The translations under genes were made by a program, and so were the position numbers. Positions 53,273 to 63,720 of a stretch of 64,000 nt of DNA are shown here, piece after piece. The notes under the pieces were generated by a model that was not told where the DNA came from, ran no database searches, and was given only the letters and a program-made list of their open reading frames with translations. Source of the DNA: Bufo bufo (Eukaryota; Chordata; Amphibia; Anura; Bufonidae); assembly GCF_905171765.1 (NCBI RefSeq), contig NC_053391.1, positions 111,698,644-111,762,643 of the forward strand, read 5' to 3'. Within the stretch, counting starts at the first letter, position 1; each line of letters opens with the position of its first letter.

Positions 53273-54043
53273 ACATTGTGTGTTGAAGTGCGAAAATGAC
53301 AGCCCTTTTTGTCGTGTATTAGTGGCAAAAGAAAAATATATTTGCCGCTCAGCGGTGCAATTATCTGTTGTAAAGCCATTTTTTGCATGTATTAGTGGAA
53401 AAAAGAAAAATATCTTTGCCGCTTAGCATTGCAGTTATCTGTTTTAAAGCCCTTTTTTGCTTGTATTAGTGCAAAAAGTGCTGCTGTTATCTGTTTTAAA
53501 GCCCTTTTTTACTTGTATTATTGGGAAAAGGAAAAATATCTTTGCCGTTCAGCGGTGCAGTGAGATATGTTACAGCCCACTTTGCCGTGTATTACTGGCG
53601 AAATACAAATATATTTGCCGTTCATAGTTGTACTTATGTGTTGTAAAGCCTTTTGTGTAAAAATGTTAAAAAACTTGGGCCTGATTGCCGTTCAGTGGTG
53701 CAGTGAGATATTTTACAGCCCACTGCCGTGTATTACTGGTGAAATACAAATATATTTGCCATTCATAGTTGTACTTATCTGTTGAAAAGCCTTTTTTGTA
53801 AAAATAGAAAAAAATTAGGGCCTAATTGCCATTCAGCGGTGCAGTGAGATTTTACAGCCCACTTTTCCGTGTATTTCTGGTGAAATACAAATATATTTGC
53901 CGTTCATAGTTGTACTTATCTGTTGAAAAACCTTGTGTAAAAATAGAAAAAAATTAGGGCCCAATTGCCGTTCAGAGGTGCAGTGAGATATGTTACAGCC
54001 CACTTTGCCATGTATTACTGGCGAAATACAAATATATTTGCCG
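53273..54043 (+). repeat. About 143-bp array of the outer element, part 1
   Basis: Units read TTGCCGTTCAGCGGTGCAGT, GAGATATTTTACAGCCCA, TTGCCGTGTATTACTGGCGA, AATACAAATATATTTGCCG, TTCATAGTTGTACTTAT. The first phrase recurs at 53542 and 53685. The first 250 bp are more irregular. The last unit is cut by the LINE within ATATATTTGCCG and resumes at 60036. Confidence 0.9.
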
Positions 54044-54785
54044 GGGGCGTGGCCGAGCCAGCATGGAGTGAGGAAGCAGGATTGCAGTGCTCCTACAAAA
54101 TCCTGTGAAATATCCTTTATACACCTGGCATAATCGGGGTTTCTTGAGCTCATTCATTATATGTTGGATCCCTTCATACTTGGGGACACTCTGCCCGGTG
54201 CTGGATTGCTGAGTTTTGGCTGTGGCGCTGTGGATGCCGACGGATTGAGGGAGAGGAGCGGAGGGACGCAAACTGAGGAGAGTGTGGAGTGAGGCTGGGG
54301 CACGATCCACCGCAAGGTACACAGCGCAGGTACGGCTTGCTGAAAGTTGCCAACAACTTACCTTGGACTGCTGCCGATACCTGCTGGAGTCTTGAGCCCG
54401 ACGACCGAGGCGGGAAGAAGCCGCGCGGTGGGCGCCATCTTGCCGTTAAGTGTATGTGCAGCAGCGCTCCTCTCTGCCCCAGCAAACGGAGTGGATCGGC
54501 GAAACGCTCTGTATCTCCCTACTTCCACTATTATCCTGAAGTCCTGCAGTGGTAATCCTGTTAGGAGTCCTTATATATGAAAGCTGCAGAGTTCACCGCA
54601 GTTTATATGAAAGTTTAATGGTGGTGCTGGTGTACTTATCCCCCTCCCCCCTGAGGAATGTAAAGATATCTGGCAGTCTACTTGGCTGAGCGGCAGGACT
54701 TGCTGAATTTAATAAAGCCTTATCTTGATTTGCTGCATGAGTGACAAACCCCAGCAGATCTTTAAAGTGTCTGTGGACTATTTCT
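54044..54785 (+). promoter_or_regulatory. LINE 5' untranslated region (internal promoter region)
   Basis: 742 bp, more GC-rich than its surroundings, with CGCGCGGTGGGCGCC near 54421 and several short ATG-initiated frames. LINE 5' UTRs usually carry an internal RNA polymerase II promoter; no TATA box or specific factor site can be named here. Confidence 0.5.
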
Positions 54786-55634
54786 ATGGGCCGCAAAACT
54801 TCTTCTGTGGCTCCATCATCTGTTAAACGATTCATGGACACCATGAGTCAAACTGAACAGGAAAGTGAGGGGTCTCCTGTCCCTGGTTCCTCTGCTGAAG
54901 CCTCTCAAATTATGAAAGCTATAGCTGCCTGTCAAGCTGCCCTTACATCAAAGATAGACCATTTACAGTCTGACCTTAGCTGTTTGCGACACGATTTTGA
55001 CAAAATACGTGAAAGAACATCTGCAGTGGAGCAAAGAGTGAGTGATGTGGAAGATGCATCCAGAGCAGCTGGAAATGACACCAGGCAGCTGCTGCAACAG
55101 GTACAGATGCTGCAAGCCAGGGCGGAGGACGCTGAGAACCGCAATAGACGTAACCACGTCCGTATCCTGGGCTTACCGGAGCGAGCAGAAGGGTCTACCC
55201 CAGAAATTTTTGCGGAACAGCTCATAAAAGAAGTATTACATCCCATCTCACTTTTCAGTTGCTTTGTTATAGAAAGGGCACATCGGATTCCAACCAGGCC
55301 CTTACCGCCGGGATCCCCTGCTAGACCTTTCATCATGAAGATCCTGAACTACAGGGACAGAGACGCTATTTTGCTAGCTGCTCGACAGAAGGGGAATGTC
55401 AGCTATGAGAATGTCCGTTTGTCCTTTTACCCGGACTTTACTGCAGAGGTCCAGAAGAAAAGGAAGCAGTTTACTGAGGTCCGAGCGCGGCTGAGGGACA
55501 AAAATGTGAAATATGCCATGATCTACCCTTCTCGCTTGAGGGTGCAGGATGGTGAAACGGTCCGTTTCTTTAGTACTCCTGAAGAGGCTACTAAATGGAT
55601 TGAGAGAAATCTAAATGCAAGGCCTCACCGCTGA
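54786..55634 (+). CDS. LINE ORF1 protein (L1-type RNA-binding chaperone), intact
   Basis: About 282 residues from ATG 54786 (MGRKTSS); an in-frame ATG at 54741 is also possible, but its added residues lie in leader-like sequence. The N-terminal third is Ser/Pro-rich, followed by a long coiled coil (heptad-like text from about ASQIMKAIAACQAAL through VEQRVSDVEDASR to MLQARAEDAENRNRR). Then comes the RRM-like start RRNHVRILGLPE and a C-terminal domain with AHRIPTRPLPPG, SPARPFIMKILNYRDRD and YPSRLRVQDGETVRFFST. This order matches L1 ORF1p, a trimeric RNA-binding protein that packages LINE RNA. No stop or frameshift. Confidence 0.88.
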   Translation: MGRKTSSVAPSSVKRFMDTMSQTEQESEGSPVPGSSAEASQIMKAIAACQAALTSKIDHLQSDLSCLRHDFDKIRERTSAVEQRVSDVEDASRAAGNDTRQLLQQVQMLQARAEDAENRNRRNHVRILGLPERAEGSTPEIFAEQLIKEVLHPISLFSCFVIERAHRIPTRPLPPGSPARPFIMKILNYRDRDAILLAARQKGNVSYENVRLSFYPDFTAEVQKKRKQFTEVRARLRDKNVKYAMIYPSRLRVQDGETVRFFSTPEEATKWIERNLNARPHR

Positions 55635-56132
55635 TGGTTTATACTATAGTGTTGGCAGCTGGAGCAATTAATACTTGATTAAATGTTAAATTGTTTTGCT
55701 GACAAGATGGTTGGGGGAGGGGGGGAGTATCTGGTTTAAATGCACCATTATTACTCCTGTTAGAATCCCTGTTCTTTGACTTTGTCTATTGATCAGATGT
55801 TTAACCCCATATTGGTATGCTGGGTGGCAACACCCTGTATGACTATGCACTGTTGTGGGTAGACGTATATACTTGCTTCCTATCACCAACGTACCTATAT
55901 GGTATATATGTTTTAATGAGTTAGGGTAGGTTATCGTACCCAGGAGTTGCTAGTTTGGGGTGTCAGACTCAACCATGTTAGGAAGGTTTGGGCAGGGTGG
56001 GTTAGGGAGGTTGGGAATGGGTGGGTTGAAGAGAGTTTCTCTGTTGAGGGGTTCTTTGATGTGGATTGTATGTGTGCGTGAATGTGCCTTCATTGGTCGG
56101 AAACTATGGAGATGTTATCTTTGGAAGAATAA
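55635..56132 (+). other. Spacer between LINE ORF1 and ORF2
   Basis: About 500 bp with a G-rich run near 55713 and GGGTTAGGGAGGTTGGG-type repeats near 55980-56040. No coding sequence seen. Confidence 0.6.
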
Positions 56133-59100
56133 ATGGCGGTAATTAAGCTACTTTCGTGGAATGTTCGGGGTCTGAATGATAAGATTAAACGGTCTTTAGT
56201 GTTCAATTATCTGAAGAGGTATAACCCTGACAATGTTATTGCAAGAAACGCACCTACAGGGCCAGAAAGTACTAGCTTTGCGGCGCCCATGGATAGGCCG
56301 CACATATCATGCGGTTTACTCAAACCACGCTAGGGGCGTTTCTATTTTAATTGCTAAAAGTCTTCCGTTTCAAATACTATCTGTGCAGCTAGACCCTTAT
56401 GGTAGGTATGTGATTTTACATGCTTGTGTCAGAGGCCTGCAGTACCTATTTGTGGGACTATATATTCCTCCGCCATTCCGCAGAGAGGTCCTAGACTTAA
56501 TTACAGCTAAAATAGCAGGATTTCCAGCAATGCCTCATATTATTATGGGTTACTATAATGCCACTTTAGATCCTATACGGGACAGAAGGGTTCCCCAGGC
56601 CTCACACAACAATGTCCTATCACATTGGGCTAATACTTATGATTTAGTAGAGACGTGGCGCTATTTCCACCCCACAGATGCACAATTCTCTTGCTATTCA
56701 GCTTCTACTGGCTCACTCTCTCGTATAGATCTGGCCTTTGTCAGCAGAGATTTATCCCCCTATATCAAGTCTAGTGATTATCTACCGAGAGGAGTTTCAG
56801 ACCATGCCCCCCTCCTTCTGATACTGTCACAGCCGCTGGCTTCGACTGATAAGCAGTGGCGGTTAAACCCTAAGTGGCTCGAGGTATTACCTGTGGTGAG
56901 CGAGAGTCTAGATGCAATGGGGAATTACTGGGCAGAAAATGAAGGGTCTACGAATCCTCTGGTAGAATGGGATGCTTTCAAGTCAGTAATGAGAGGGGCA
57001 TTGATTGCTGCTATTGCAACTCATAGAAAAGAACTGAATATCAAACGGATAAAACTAGAGACGGAACTAACTGATAAGGAGAGGTTATATATACTAGATC
57101 CGTGCCCTGAGAAACAGACTTTGTGGCTTGAGGCGCAGCGTAGGTTTACTTTGCATTTAACTGAATATACTGAGAAGAAACTTTTAAATCAGAGGCAAAC
57201 TATTTTTTCAGATGGTGATAAGTGTGGCAGGGCTTTGGTGTACTTGACTAGATCTGAGACTCAACAAACGGTGGTGGCGGGAATTCTGAATGATCAGGAG
57301 CTCTTATTGAGGGAGCCCAGAGATGTCTGCCAACAGTTTGCCTCCTATTATGAGACATTGTATGCCCCCAAGATCACGTGTACTTCGGAGGAAATTGTCA
57401 ATTTCTTAGCAGGTATTAATATTCCTTCTTTGGACAGAGATGACAGGGGAGCCCTAGCGGTAGACATACCTGACCTGGAGATTGAAACGGCCATTAGTTC
57501 TTTAGCAACCAAGAAAACCCCGGGACCCGATGGATTTCCTGCTGAATGGTATAAGCGATTTTCTAAAGACCTGTTTAGTAGATTTGGGAAGCTGTTGAGG
57601 TATGCACTGGAAAGTGGTTTGTTGCCACCGTCCTTTCTGGAGGCAACGATAGTAGTGATTCACAAGTCGGGGAAACCATCTGACCAGGGTAGTTCTTATC
57701 GACCTATCTCACTTCTGAATCTTGACGTCAAAATCTTTGCGAAGATACTGGCGTTAAGATTGCGGGGGTAATTCTCTCCTTGGTTGGGGTAGATCAATCG
57801 GGTTTTATGCCAGGGAAAACCACAGATATTAATTTAAGGCGATTGTTCACTAATCTTCAGGTCAAACATGATAACAGAGGTATGAGGGCTCTTGCGTCCT
57901 TAGACAATGAAAAAGCATTTGATTCAGTAGAATGGGAATTTATGTGGGCAGTGCTGACTCAAATGGGCTTTCCGGAGAAATTTTTGTGCTGGTTACAAAT
58001 GCTTTATAGATCCCCTTCGGCGAGAGTCAGGGTGAATGGGTACACATCGGTCTCCTTTTCCTTGGGTAGAGGCACTAGACAGGGCTGCCCTCTCTCCCCC
58101 CTGTTATTTGCATTAATCATGGAACCTTTGTCAATACTCATATCCTCTAACTCAGGTATAGAAGGCTGGGAAATAGCTGGAATATCAGAAAAGCTTTCAT
58201 TATATGCTGATGACATGCTGGTTTACCTAGCAGATTCAGGGAAATCCTTGGATACCCTTCAGATTGTGGAGCAATTTACATATTTGGGGATTATTGTTCA
58301 TAAAAAAGTGGCAAAATTTTATGATTTGAATGTTGCTCCTACAATGCAATCCATTACTCGAAAGCTAGAGGCTTGGGAAAACCTTCCTTTAACTCTGATT
58401 GGGCGTATCAATGTGGTAAAAATGATTCTTCTCCCAAAATTGCTATACTTATATAGGGCTGCCCCAGTGTTACTCCCCAAGAGACATTTTGCTACTTTGG
58501 ATAGAATAATCGCTCCCTTTCTATGGAATAAGTCTTCTCCCAGAATAGCGAGATCCACCCTCGAGGCGTCTTACCTGCGGGGGGGTCTTGCCTTGCCAAA
58601 CCTGTACATGTACTATGTAGCGGTGCAGCTGAGCTATGTGGCGTGGTGGGTACGGGCTGACTCAGGTAACCCGGCGGTAGTGTTGGAGGCAGCTTTATTG
58701 GGGTCCTATGAGGCACTTATGAACTTGGCATATAGGAGGGGGGCTAGGTCTACAGTACACTACACCCAATCGATGGCTGCTGCAGTACAGATGTGGGTCA
58801 AATGGGGTCAGAAATGTAACCCTGATGAGAATGATATTACTTGGTCGCCATATTTGCCTTTGTGGAGAAACAGAGTGCTTCCGGAGCTGTTCTCATTACT
58901 GGAGTTTGAATTTTGGCCTCAGAGGGGGGTGCGCTACCTTACCCAACTATATGATAAGGGCCTATTTAGAACCTTTAATAGTTTGAAACAGGAATTTAAT
59001 TTGCCCCAGCGTTGTTTATATAGATATCTTCAACTCTGGCATGCCTGTCAGGCTCAGTTTGGTAGAGAACCTTTAAAACTGGAGTGTGGTACAGTTGAGG

Positions 59101-59762
59101 CAGCGATTAGGAGGGTTCCGTTGGTCAAACCAGTGTCGACCCTGTATGCATCGTTGATGGCGTTGCAGGACTCCCCCCTAGACAGGGCATTTGTTAGGTG
59201 GAAAAGGGACATTGAAGGTTTGGAAGATGTTCATGTTAAAGAATCTAGCTGTACATGGAGATGTACAGTGGTAAGTGCTAGGGATCAGTTGATTCAAGTT
59301 AAATGGCTTCATAGGATTTATTATACTCCTGTGAGGCTATTTAAAATGGGTAAATTGCCGAACCCTCATTGTACAAGATGTGGACATGAAAACGGTTGTC
59401 TTATACACATGGTTTGGCAGTTTCCGATTATTCATGGCTTCTGGGAAGAGATCCATAAATATTTTAATGACAAACTAGGCTTTCCTAACGTCTGTACTGA
59501 GCTCACTAGTCTGTTGGGAGTAGCCAACGAGATTGTTCCAACCAAATTTGGCAGGAAGCTGTATAGAATACTCTTATATTATGCTAGGAAAACTATCCTT
59601 CTCAACTGGAAACCTCCTAAGAATCCTACTGTGCAACAATGGGTACATCTAGTTAATGCTGATCTTGAATTATACAAGTTTGTGTATGAGAGAAGAGGGA
59701 CCCCTGATCGCTTCATGAAGATATGGGACACCTGTATTGGAGCCCAGACTCTAGTACCATAG
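56133..59762 (+). pseudogene. LINE ORF2: AP endonuclease and reverse transcriptase, two frameshifts and one in-frame deletion
   Basis: ORF2 starts MAVIKLLSWNVRGLNDKIKR. A frameshift near 56235-56245 moves the frame just before LLQETHL; a second near 57768-57779 follows ILALRLRG. Endonuclease motifs: WNVRGLN, QETHL (Glu), RIDLAFVS, SDHAPL. The usual GDFN is GYYN here, so a catalytic Asp is lost. RT motifs: KTPGPDGFPAEW, YRPISLLNLD, QSGFMPG, LDNEKAFDSVEW (Asp), GTRQGCPLSPLLFAL, LYADDMLVYL (about 58200-58229). After QIVEQF (58278) the text jumps to TYLGI; the roughly 40 residues normally between are missing in frame. The C-terminal Cys-rich region (CTRCGHENG...HMVWQFP) has Gln where a Cys is usual. 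Inactive. Confidence 0.88.
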
Positions 59763-60035
59763 ATGACTGAAAGACTGTTCTGACCAATAAAGGCGTGTGT
59801 GAATGTGTGTGTGTGTGCAGTACTTTTAATCTTCCTTAGGATTGATATGTTGGGTACTGTTCATCCTGAAAGTGATATCTTTTTCTTCTGTCTCGAACTT
59901 GGGTCATGAGGAACTGTTATGATTGATCCCATGTATTTGATTTGTACTGGACTCAATTGATGATTGTCTGTATTTGATGTGTTTGTTATGCTTTTTGCTA
60001 AATTAATAAATAAAAAGATACTATTAAAAAAATAT
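59763..60035 (+). other. LINE 3' untranslated region and A-rich tail
   Basis: Contains ACCAATAAAGGCGTG with a polyadenylation signal at about 59787, a short (GT)n run at 59800-59816 and a terminal AATAAATAAAAAGATAC plus a short A run. Confidence 0.75.
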
Positions 60036-60047
60036 ATATATTTGCCG

Positions 60048-60393
60048 TCCATAGTTGTACTTATGTGTTGTAAAGCCTTTTGTGTAAAAATAGAAAAAAA
60101 CTTGGGCCTGATTACCGTTCAGCGGTGCAGTGAGATATTTTACAGCCCACTGCCGTGTTTTACTGGCGAAATACAAATATATTTGCCGTTCATATTTGGA
60201 CTTATCTGTTGAAAAGCCTTTTGTGTAAAAATGGAAAAAATATTGGGCTTAATTGTCGTTCAGTGATGCACTGAGATATTTTACAGCCCAGTTTGCTGTG
60301 TATTACTGGGAAAATTCGAATATATTTGCCTTTAATAGTTGCACTTATATGTTGAAACGCCTTTTTGTAAAAATATAAATTTTTTTGGTACTA
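60048..60393 (+). repeat. About 143-bp array of the outer element, part 2
   Basis: About two and a half units in the same phase as part 1, cut by the TA-flanked element at 60394. The last bases TTGGTACTA correspond to GGGCCTAATTG of intact units. Confidence 0.88.
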
Positions 60394-60531
60394 CCGAATT
60401 TTTTGCCCTATAAGACGCACCGGCCTATAAGACGTACCTAGGTTTTTGAGGAGGAAAATAAGAAAAAAAATTTTTTGGAATCAAAGGTGTGCTTTTGGTG
60501 GATTTTTAATTAATGGTGGTCTGTGCATGAC

Positions 60532-61046
60532 ACTATTATGGGGGATCTGTGGATGACGCACTGTCATGTGGGGGATCTGTGGATGGCACTGTTATGGGGG
60601 ATCTGTGGATGGCACTGTTATGGGGGACCTGTGGATGGCACTGTTATGGGGGATCTTTGGATGGCACTGTTATGGGGGATCTGTGGATGGCGCTGTTATG
60701 GGGATCTGTGGATGGTGCTGCTATGGGGTGAAAGATCTGTGGATGGCATTGTTATGGGATGGGGGGATCTGTGGATGGCATTGTTATAGGGTGGGGGATC
60801 TCTGGATGGCACTGTTATGGGGGATCTGTGGATGGCACTGTTATGGGGGATCTGTGGATGGTGCTGTTATGGGGGATCTGTGGATGGCGCTGTTATGGGG
60901 GATCTGTGGATGGTGCTGCTATGGGGAGGGAGATCTGTGGATGGCATTGTTATGGGGTGGGGGATCTGTGGATGGCATTGTTATGGGGTGGGGGATCTGT
61001 GGACGGAACTGTTATGGGGGGGATCTGTGGATGACACTGCTATATG
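60532..61046. repeat. 27-bp satellite, about 19 copies (mariner-like element)
   Basis: The unit GGGGGATCTGTGGATGGCAC + TGTTAT is the reverse complement of the satellite at 41737-42262. Variants (GGATGG / GGGTGGGGG spacers, TGACGCACTGTCATG) also occur in both arrays, so they share a common ancestor rather than independent growth. Confidence 0.95.
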
Positions 61047-61050
61047 TCAT

Positions 61051-61417
61051 TTTTGTACCAAACTTTGTGGCTGTTCTGCTTTTTCTTTTCTTTTTTCTGC
61101 TGTAGATAGGGTTCCCAGCCCCGTAATCATAAAATCATAAATCACAGCAAATTGGTTTCTTTCATTGGTATTTATTTTCAATGGATATGCGGCAAAAAAA
61201 TTATTTTGTGCGAATGTTTTCGGCCATGTCTGGCCTTCGTTTATCTAGCTGGTAGTTACTTACCTGTGCCGCTGGAGGTAAACAGGGGAAGATGCTGATG
61301 AATGTATGGGGGCCTATGGCCGCCGAGATGTATAGGTACATGTAGGGCTATTACGCTGGTCATTGCTCTTATATAAGAGCCATTAGAGCCGGCATGTAGT
61401 GGCATGGTGGGCGGGAT
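61051..61417. mobile_element. 367-bp insertion with 11-bp direct repeats
   Basis: CTATATGTCAT occurs at 61040-61050 and again at 61418-61428, flanking a stretch with no counterpart in the related element at 41.2 kb, where satellite edge and palindrome edge are joined by a single copy of the word. This looks like a later insertion with target duplication. The content is not recognised. Confidence 0.65.
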
Positions 61418-61471
61418 CTATATGTCATCCACAGATCCCCCTCATAACAGTGTACCCCAAAATACACCAGC

Positions 61472-61844
61472 CCTCTGCTCACCGAATTATTTATAAACAT
61501 GAATCCTCATCCTGTTATTAAGTTTAACTAACGCTGCGCTCTCCCATGTTCCCATGTCCCCTGTATCCCCACAGCACTTACGAACAAGCTTCCATAGCAG
61601 GCAGGAGTAACGTCACTCACTGACGTCGCGCGCCTGCTCCGCCTGCTTCATTCATAAAGTGGGCGGAGCAGGCGCTCGACGTCAGTGAGTGACGTTACTG
61701 CTGCCGTCCGCTCTGCCTGCTATTGAAGCTTGTTCGTAAGTGCTGTGGGGAACAGGGGACATGGGAACATGGGAGAGCGCAGCGTTATTTAAACTTAATA
61801 ACAGGATGAGGATTCATGTTTTTAAATACTGCGGTGAGCGGAGG
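61472..61844. repeat. 373-bp palindrome homologous to 41282-41677
   Basis: CCTCTGCTCACCG (61472) pairs with GGTGAGCGGAGG (61833-61844). Inside, ATCCTCATCCTGTTATTAAG pairs with CTTAATAACAGGATGAGGAT, and GTAACGTCACTCACTGACGT with its complement, around a centre near 61658. It has the same sequence family as the palindrome of the hAT element at 41.3 kb, with more mismatches between arms. Confidence 0.9.
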
Positions 61845-62059
61845 AGCCCGGTGTAAGAGTACAGTGACTGCACCGGGCCCCGCCCCTAGTTCCGGACTCC
61901 AGCCCCTCCTCTCTCCCGGCTCATACATCGCAGTCTGCGATGCTGCAGCGTCGCAGACTGCGATGTAAAATGGAAGCATTCGAACCATAAGACGCAGGGG
62001 CATTTCCCCCCCCCCTTTTGGGGGGGGAAAGTGAGTCTTATGGGGCAAAAAATACGGTA

Positions 62060-62940
62060 ATTGCCGTTTAGCAGTGCAGTGAGATATTTTAGAGCCCAGT
62101 TTGCCGTGTATTACTAGCGAAATACAAATATATTTGCCCTTCATAGTTGCACTTATCTGTTGAAAAGCCTTTTTTGTAAAAATAGATTTTTTTTTTGGCC
62201 TAACTGCAGTTCAGCGGTGCAGTGAGATATTTTACAGCCCAATTTGCCGTGTATTACTGGTGACATACAAATATATTTGCCTTTAATAGTTGCACTTGTC
62301 TGTAGAAAAGCCTTTTGTGGAAAAATAGAAAAACACTTGGGCCTAATTGCAGTTCAGCGGTGCAGTGAGATATTTTACAGGCCAGTTTGCTGTGTATTAC
62401 TGGCGAAATACAAATATATTTGCCTTTAATAGTTGCACTTATCTGTTGAAAAGCCTTTTTTGTAAAAATAGAAAAAAATTGGGGCCGAATTGCCATTTAG
62501 CGGTGCAGTGAGATATTTTACAGCCCATTTTGCCGTGTATTACTGGCGACATACAAATATATAAGCCTTTCATTGTTGCACTTATCTGTAGAAAAGCCTT
62601 TTGTGCAAAAATGGAAAAAAACTTGGGCCTAATTGCAGTTCAGCGGTGCAGTAAGATATTTAACAGCCTAGTTTGCCGTGTATTACTGGCGAAATACAAA
62701 TATATACGCCTTTTATAGTTGCACTTATCTGTAGGAAAGCCTTTTGTGTAAAAAAAGAAAAAAAATTGGTCGAATTGCCTTTCAGTGGTGCAGTGAGATA
62801 TTTTACAACACAGTTTGCCATGTTTTACTGGGGAAATAAAAATATATGTTGCATTTATCTGTTGAAAAGCCTTTTGTGTAAAAATGTTTAAAAATTAGGG
62901 CCTAATTGCCGTTCAGCGGTGCAATTATATGTGGTAAAGC
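62060..62940 (+). repeat. About 143-bp array of the outer element, part 3
   Basis: About six more units (GTTCAGCGGTGCAGTGAGAT and AAATACAAATATATTTGCC phrases), the last ones shortened. Short frames such as MPCITGEIQIY are repeat products. Confidence 0.88.
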
Positions 62941-63720
62941 ACTTTTCGAGGGATGGACCGAATTACGTAGTGGTGAATTTTTTTTAATGTGAAACAGGCT
63001 TTTTCTGGGGAAAATTGCTGTGTGAGAGTAGAATTTCTTCTGTATGAACCAAATTCCATTATCCTTTCATTGGTGAAATTTTTAATTTCAACCATGTTTT
63101 CTTCTAGAAAATTGATGGGTGATTGTACAACTCCTTTTGCGGTATAGACTGAAGTACTTAGTGGTGAAATTCTTTCTGTGACACTGGCTCTTTTTCGGAA
63201 AATATATGGGTGAATGTGCACCTCCTTTTGCGGTATGGAACAACTTACTTAGTGGTGAAATTCTTTCTGTGACATTGGCTTTTTTTTGGAAAATGTATGG
63301 GTGAATGTACGCTTCCTTTTGCGGTATGGAACGACTTACCTAGTGGGGAAATTCTTTCTGTGACACTGCCTCTTTTTCGGAAAATGTATGTGTGAATGTA
63401 CAACACCTTTTGCGGTATGGAACAACTTACTTAGTGGTGACATTCTTTCTGTGACACTGGCTTTTTTTCGGAAAATGTATGGGTGAATGTACACCTCCTT
63501 TTGCAGTATGGAACAACGTACTTAGTGGTGAAATTATTCATGTTACACCTGCTTTTTTTTCCGGAAAATGTATGGGTGAATGTAGACTTTCTTCTGTATG
63601 AATTGAAATCCATTATCCTTTCATTGGTGACATTTTTTTATTTCAACCATGTTTTCTTCCGGAAAATTTATGGGTGTTTGTAGACCTTCTTTTGCGGTAT
63701 GGACTGAATTAAGTCATCGT
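62941..63720 (+). repeat. 91-bp array of the outer element, about 8 copies
   Basis: CGGTATGGA phrases start at 63231, 63322 and 63413, an exact 91-bp step. Units contain TTAGTGGTGAAATTCTTTCT, GTGACACTGGCTTTTT and GGAAAATGTATGGGTGAATG. The array directly follows the 143-bp array, so the outer element carries two different tandem families in series. Confidence 0.9.

Larger units (their letters stand above)
54044..60035 (+). mobile_element. Near-full-length L1/Tx1-type LINE with 12-bp TSD
   Basis: The 5992-bp element starts GGGGCGTGGCCGAGCC and ends in an A-rich tail (AATAAATAAAAAGATACTAT then a short A run). ATATATTTGCCG flanks both sides (54032-54043 and 60036-60047), and joining the flanks restores the array text ATATATTTGCCG + TTCATAGTTG, with TCCATAG in this unit. 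Order: GC-rich 5' UTR, ORF1, 500-bp spacer, ORF2 (endonuclease plus RT), short 3' UTR. The presence of the 5' UTR means little or no 5' truncation, which is uncommon for LINE copies. ORF2 has two frameshifts. Confidence 0.93.
60394..62057. mobile_element. TA-flanked mariner-like non-autonomous element
   Basis: The left end CCGAATTTTTTGCCCTATAA and the right end TTATGGGGCAAAAAATACGG are inverted repeats with a few mismatches. Both sides are flanked by TA (60392-60393, 62058-62059), and the 143-bp array continues across it (GGCC-TA-ATTGCC). TA duplication points to the Tc1/mariner superfamily. There is no transposase. The interior consists of a 27-bp satellite, a separate 367-bp insertion and a 373-bp palindrome, followed by a GC-rich right part with a run of C at about 62009-62018. 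Confidence 0.85.
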
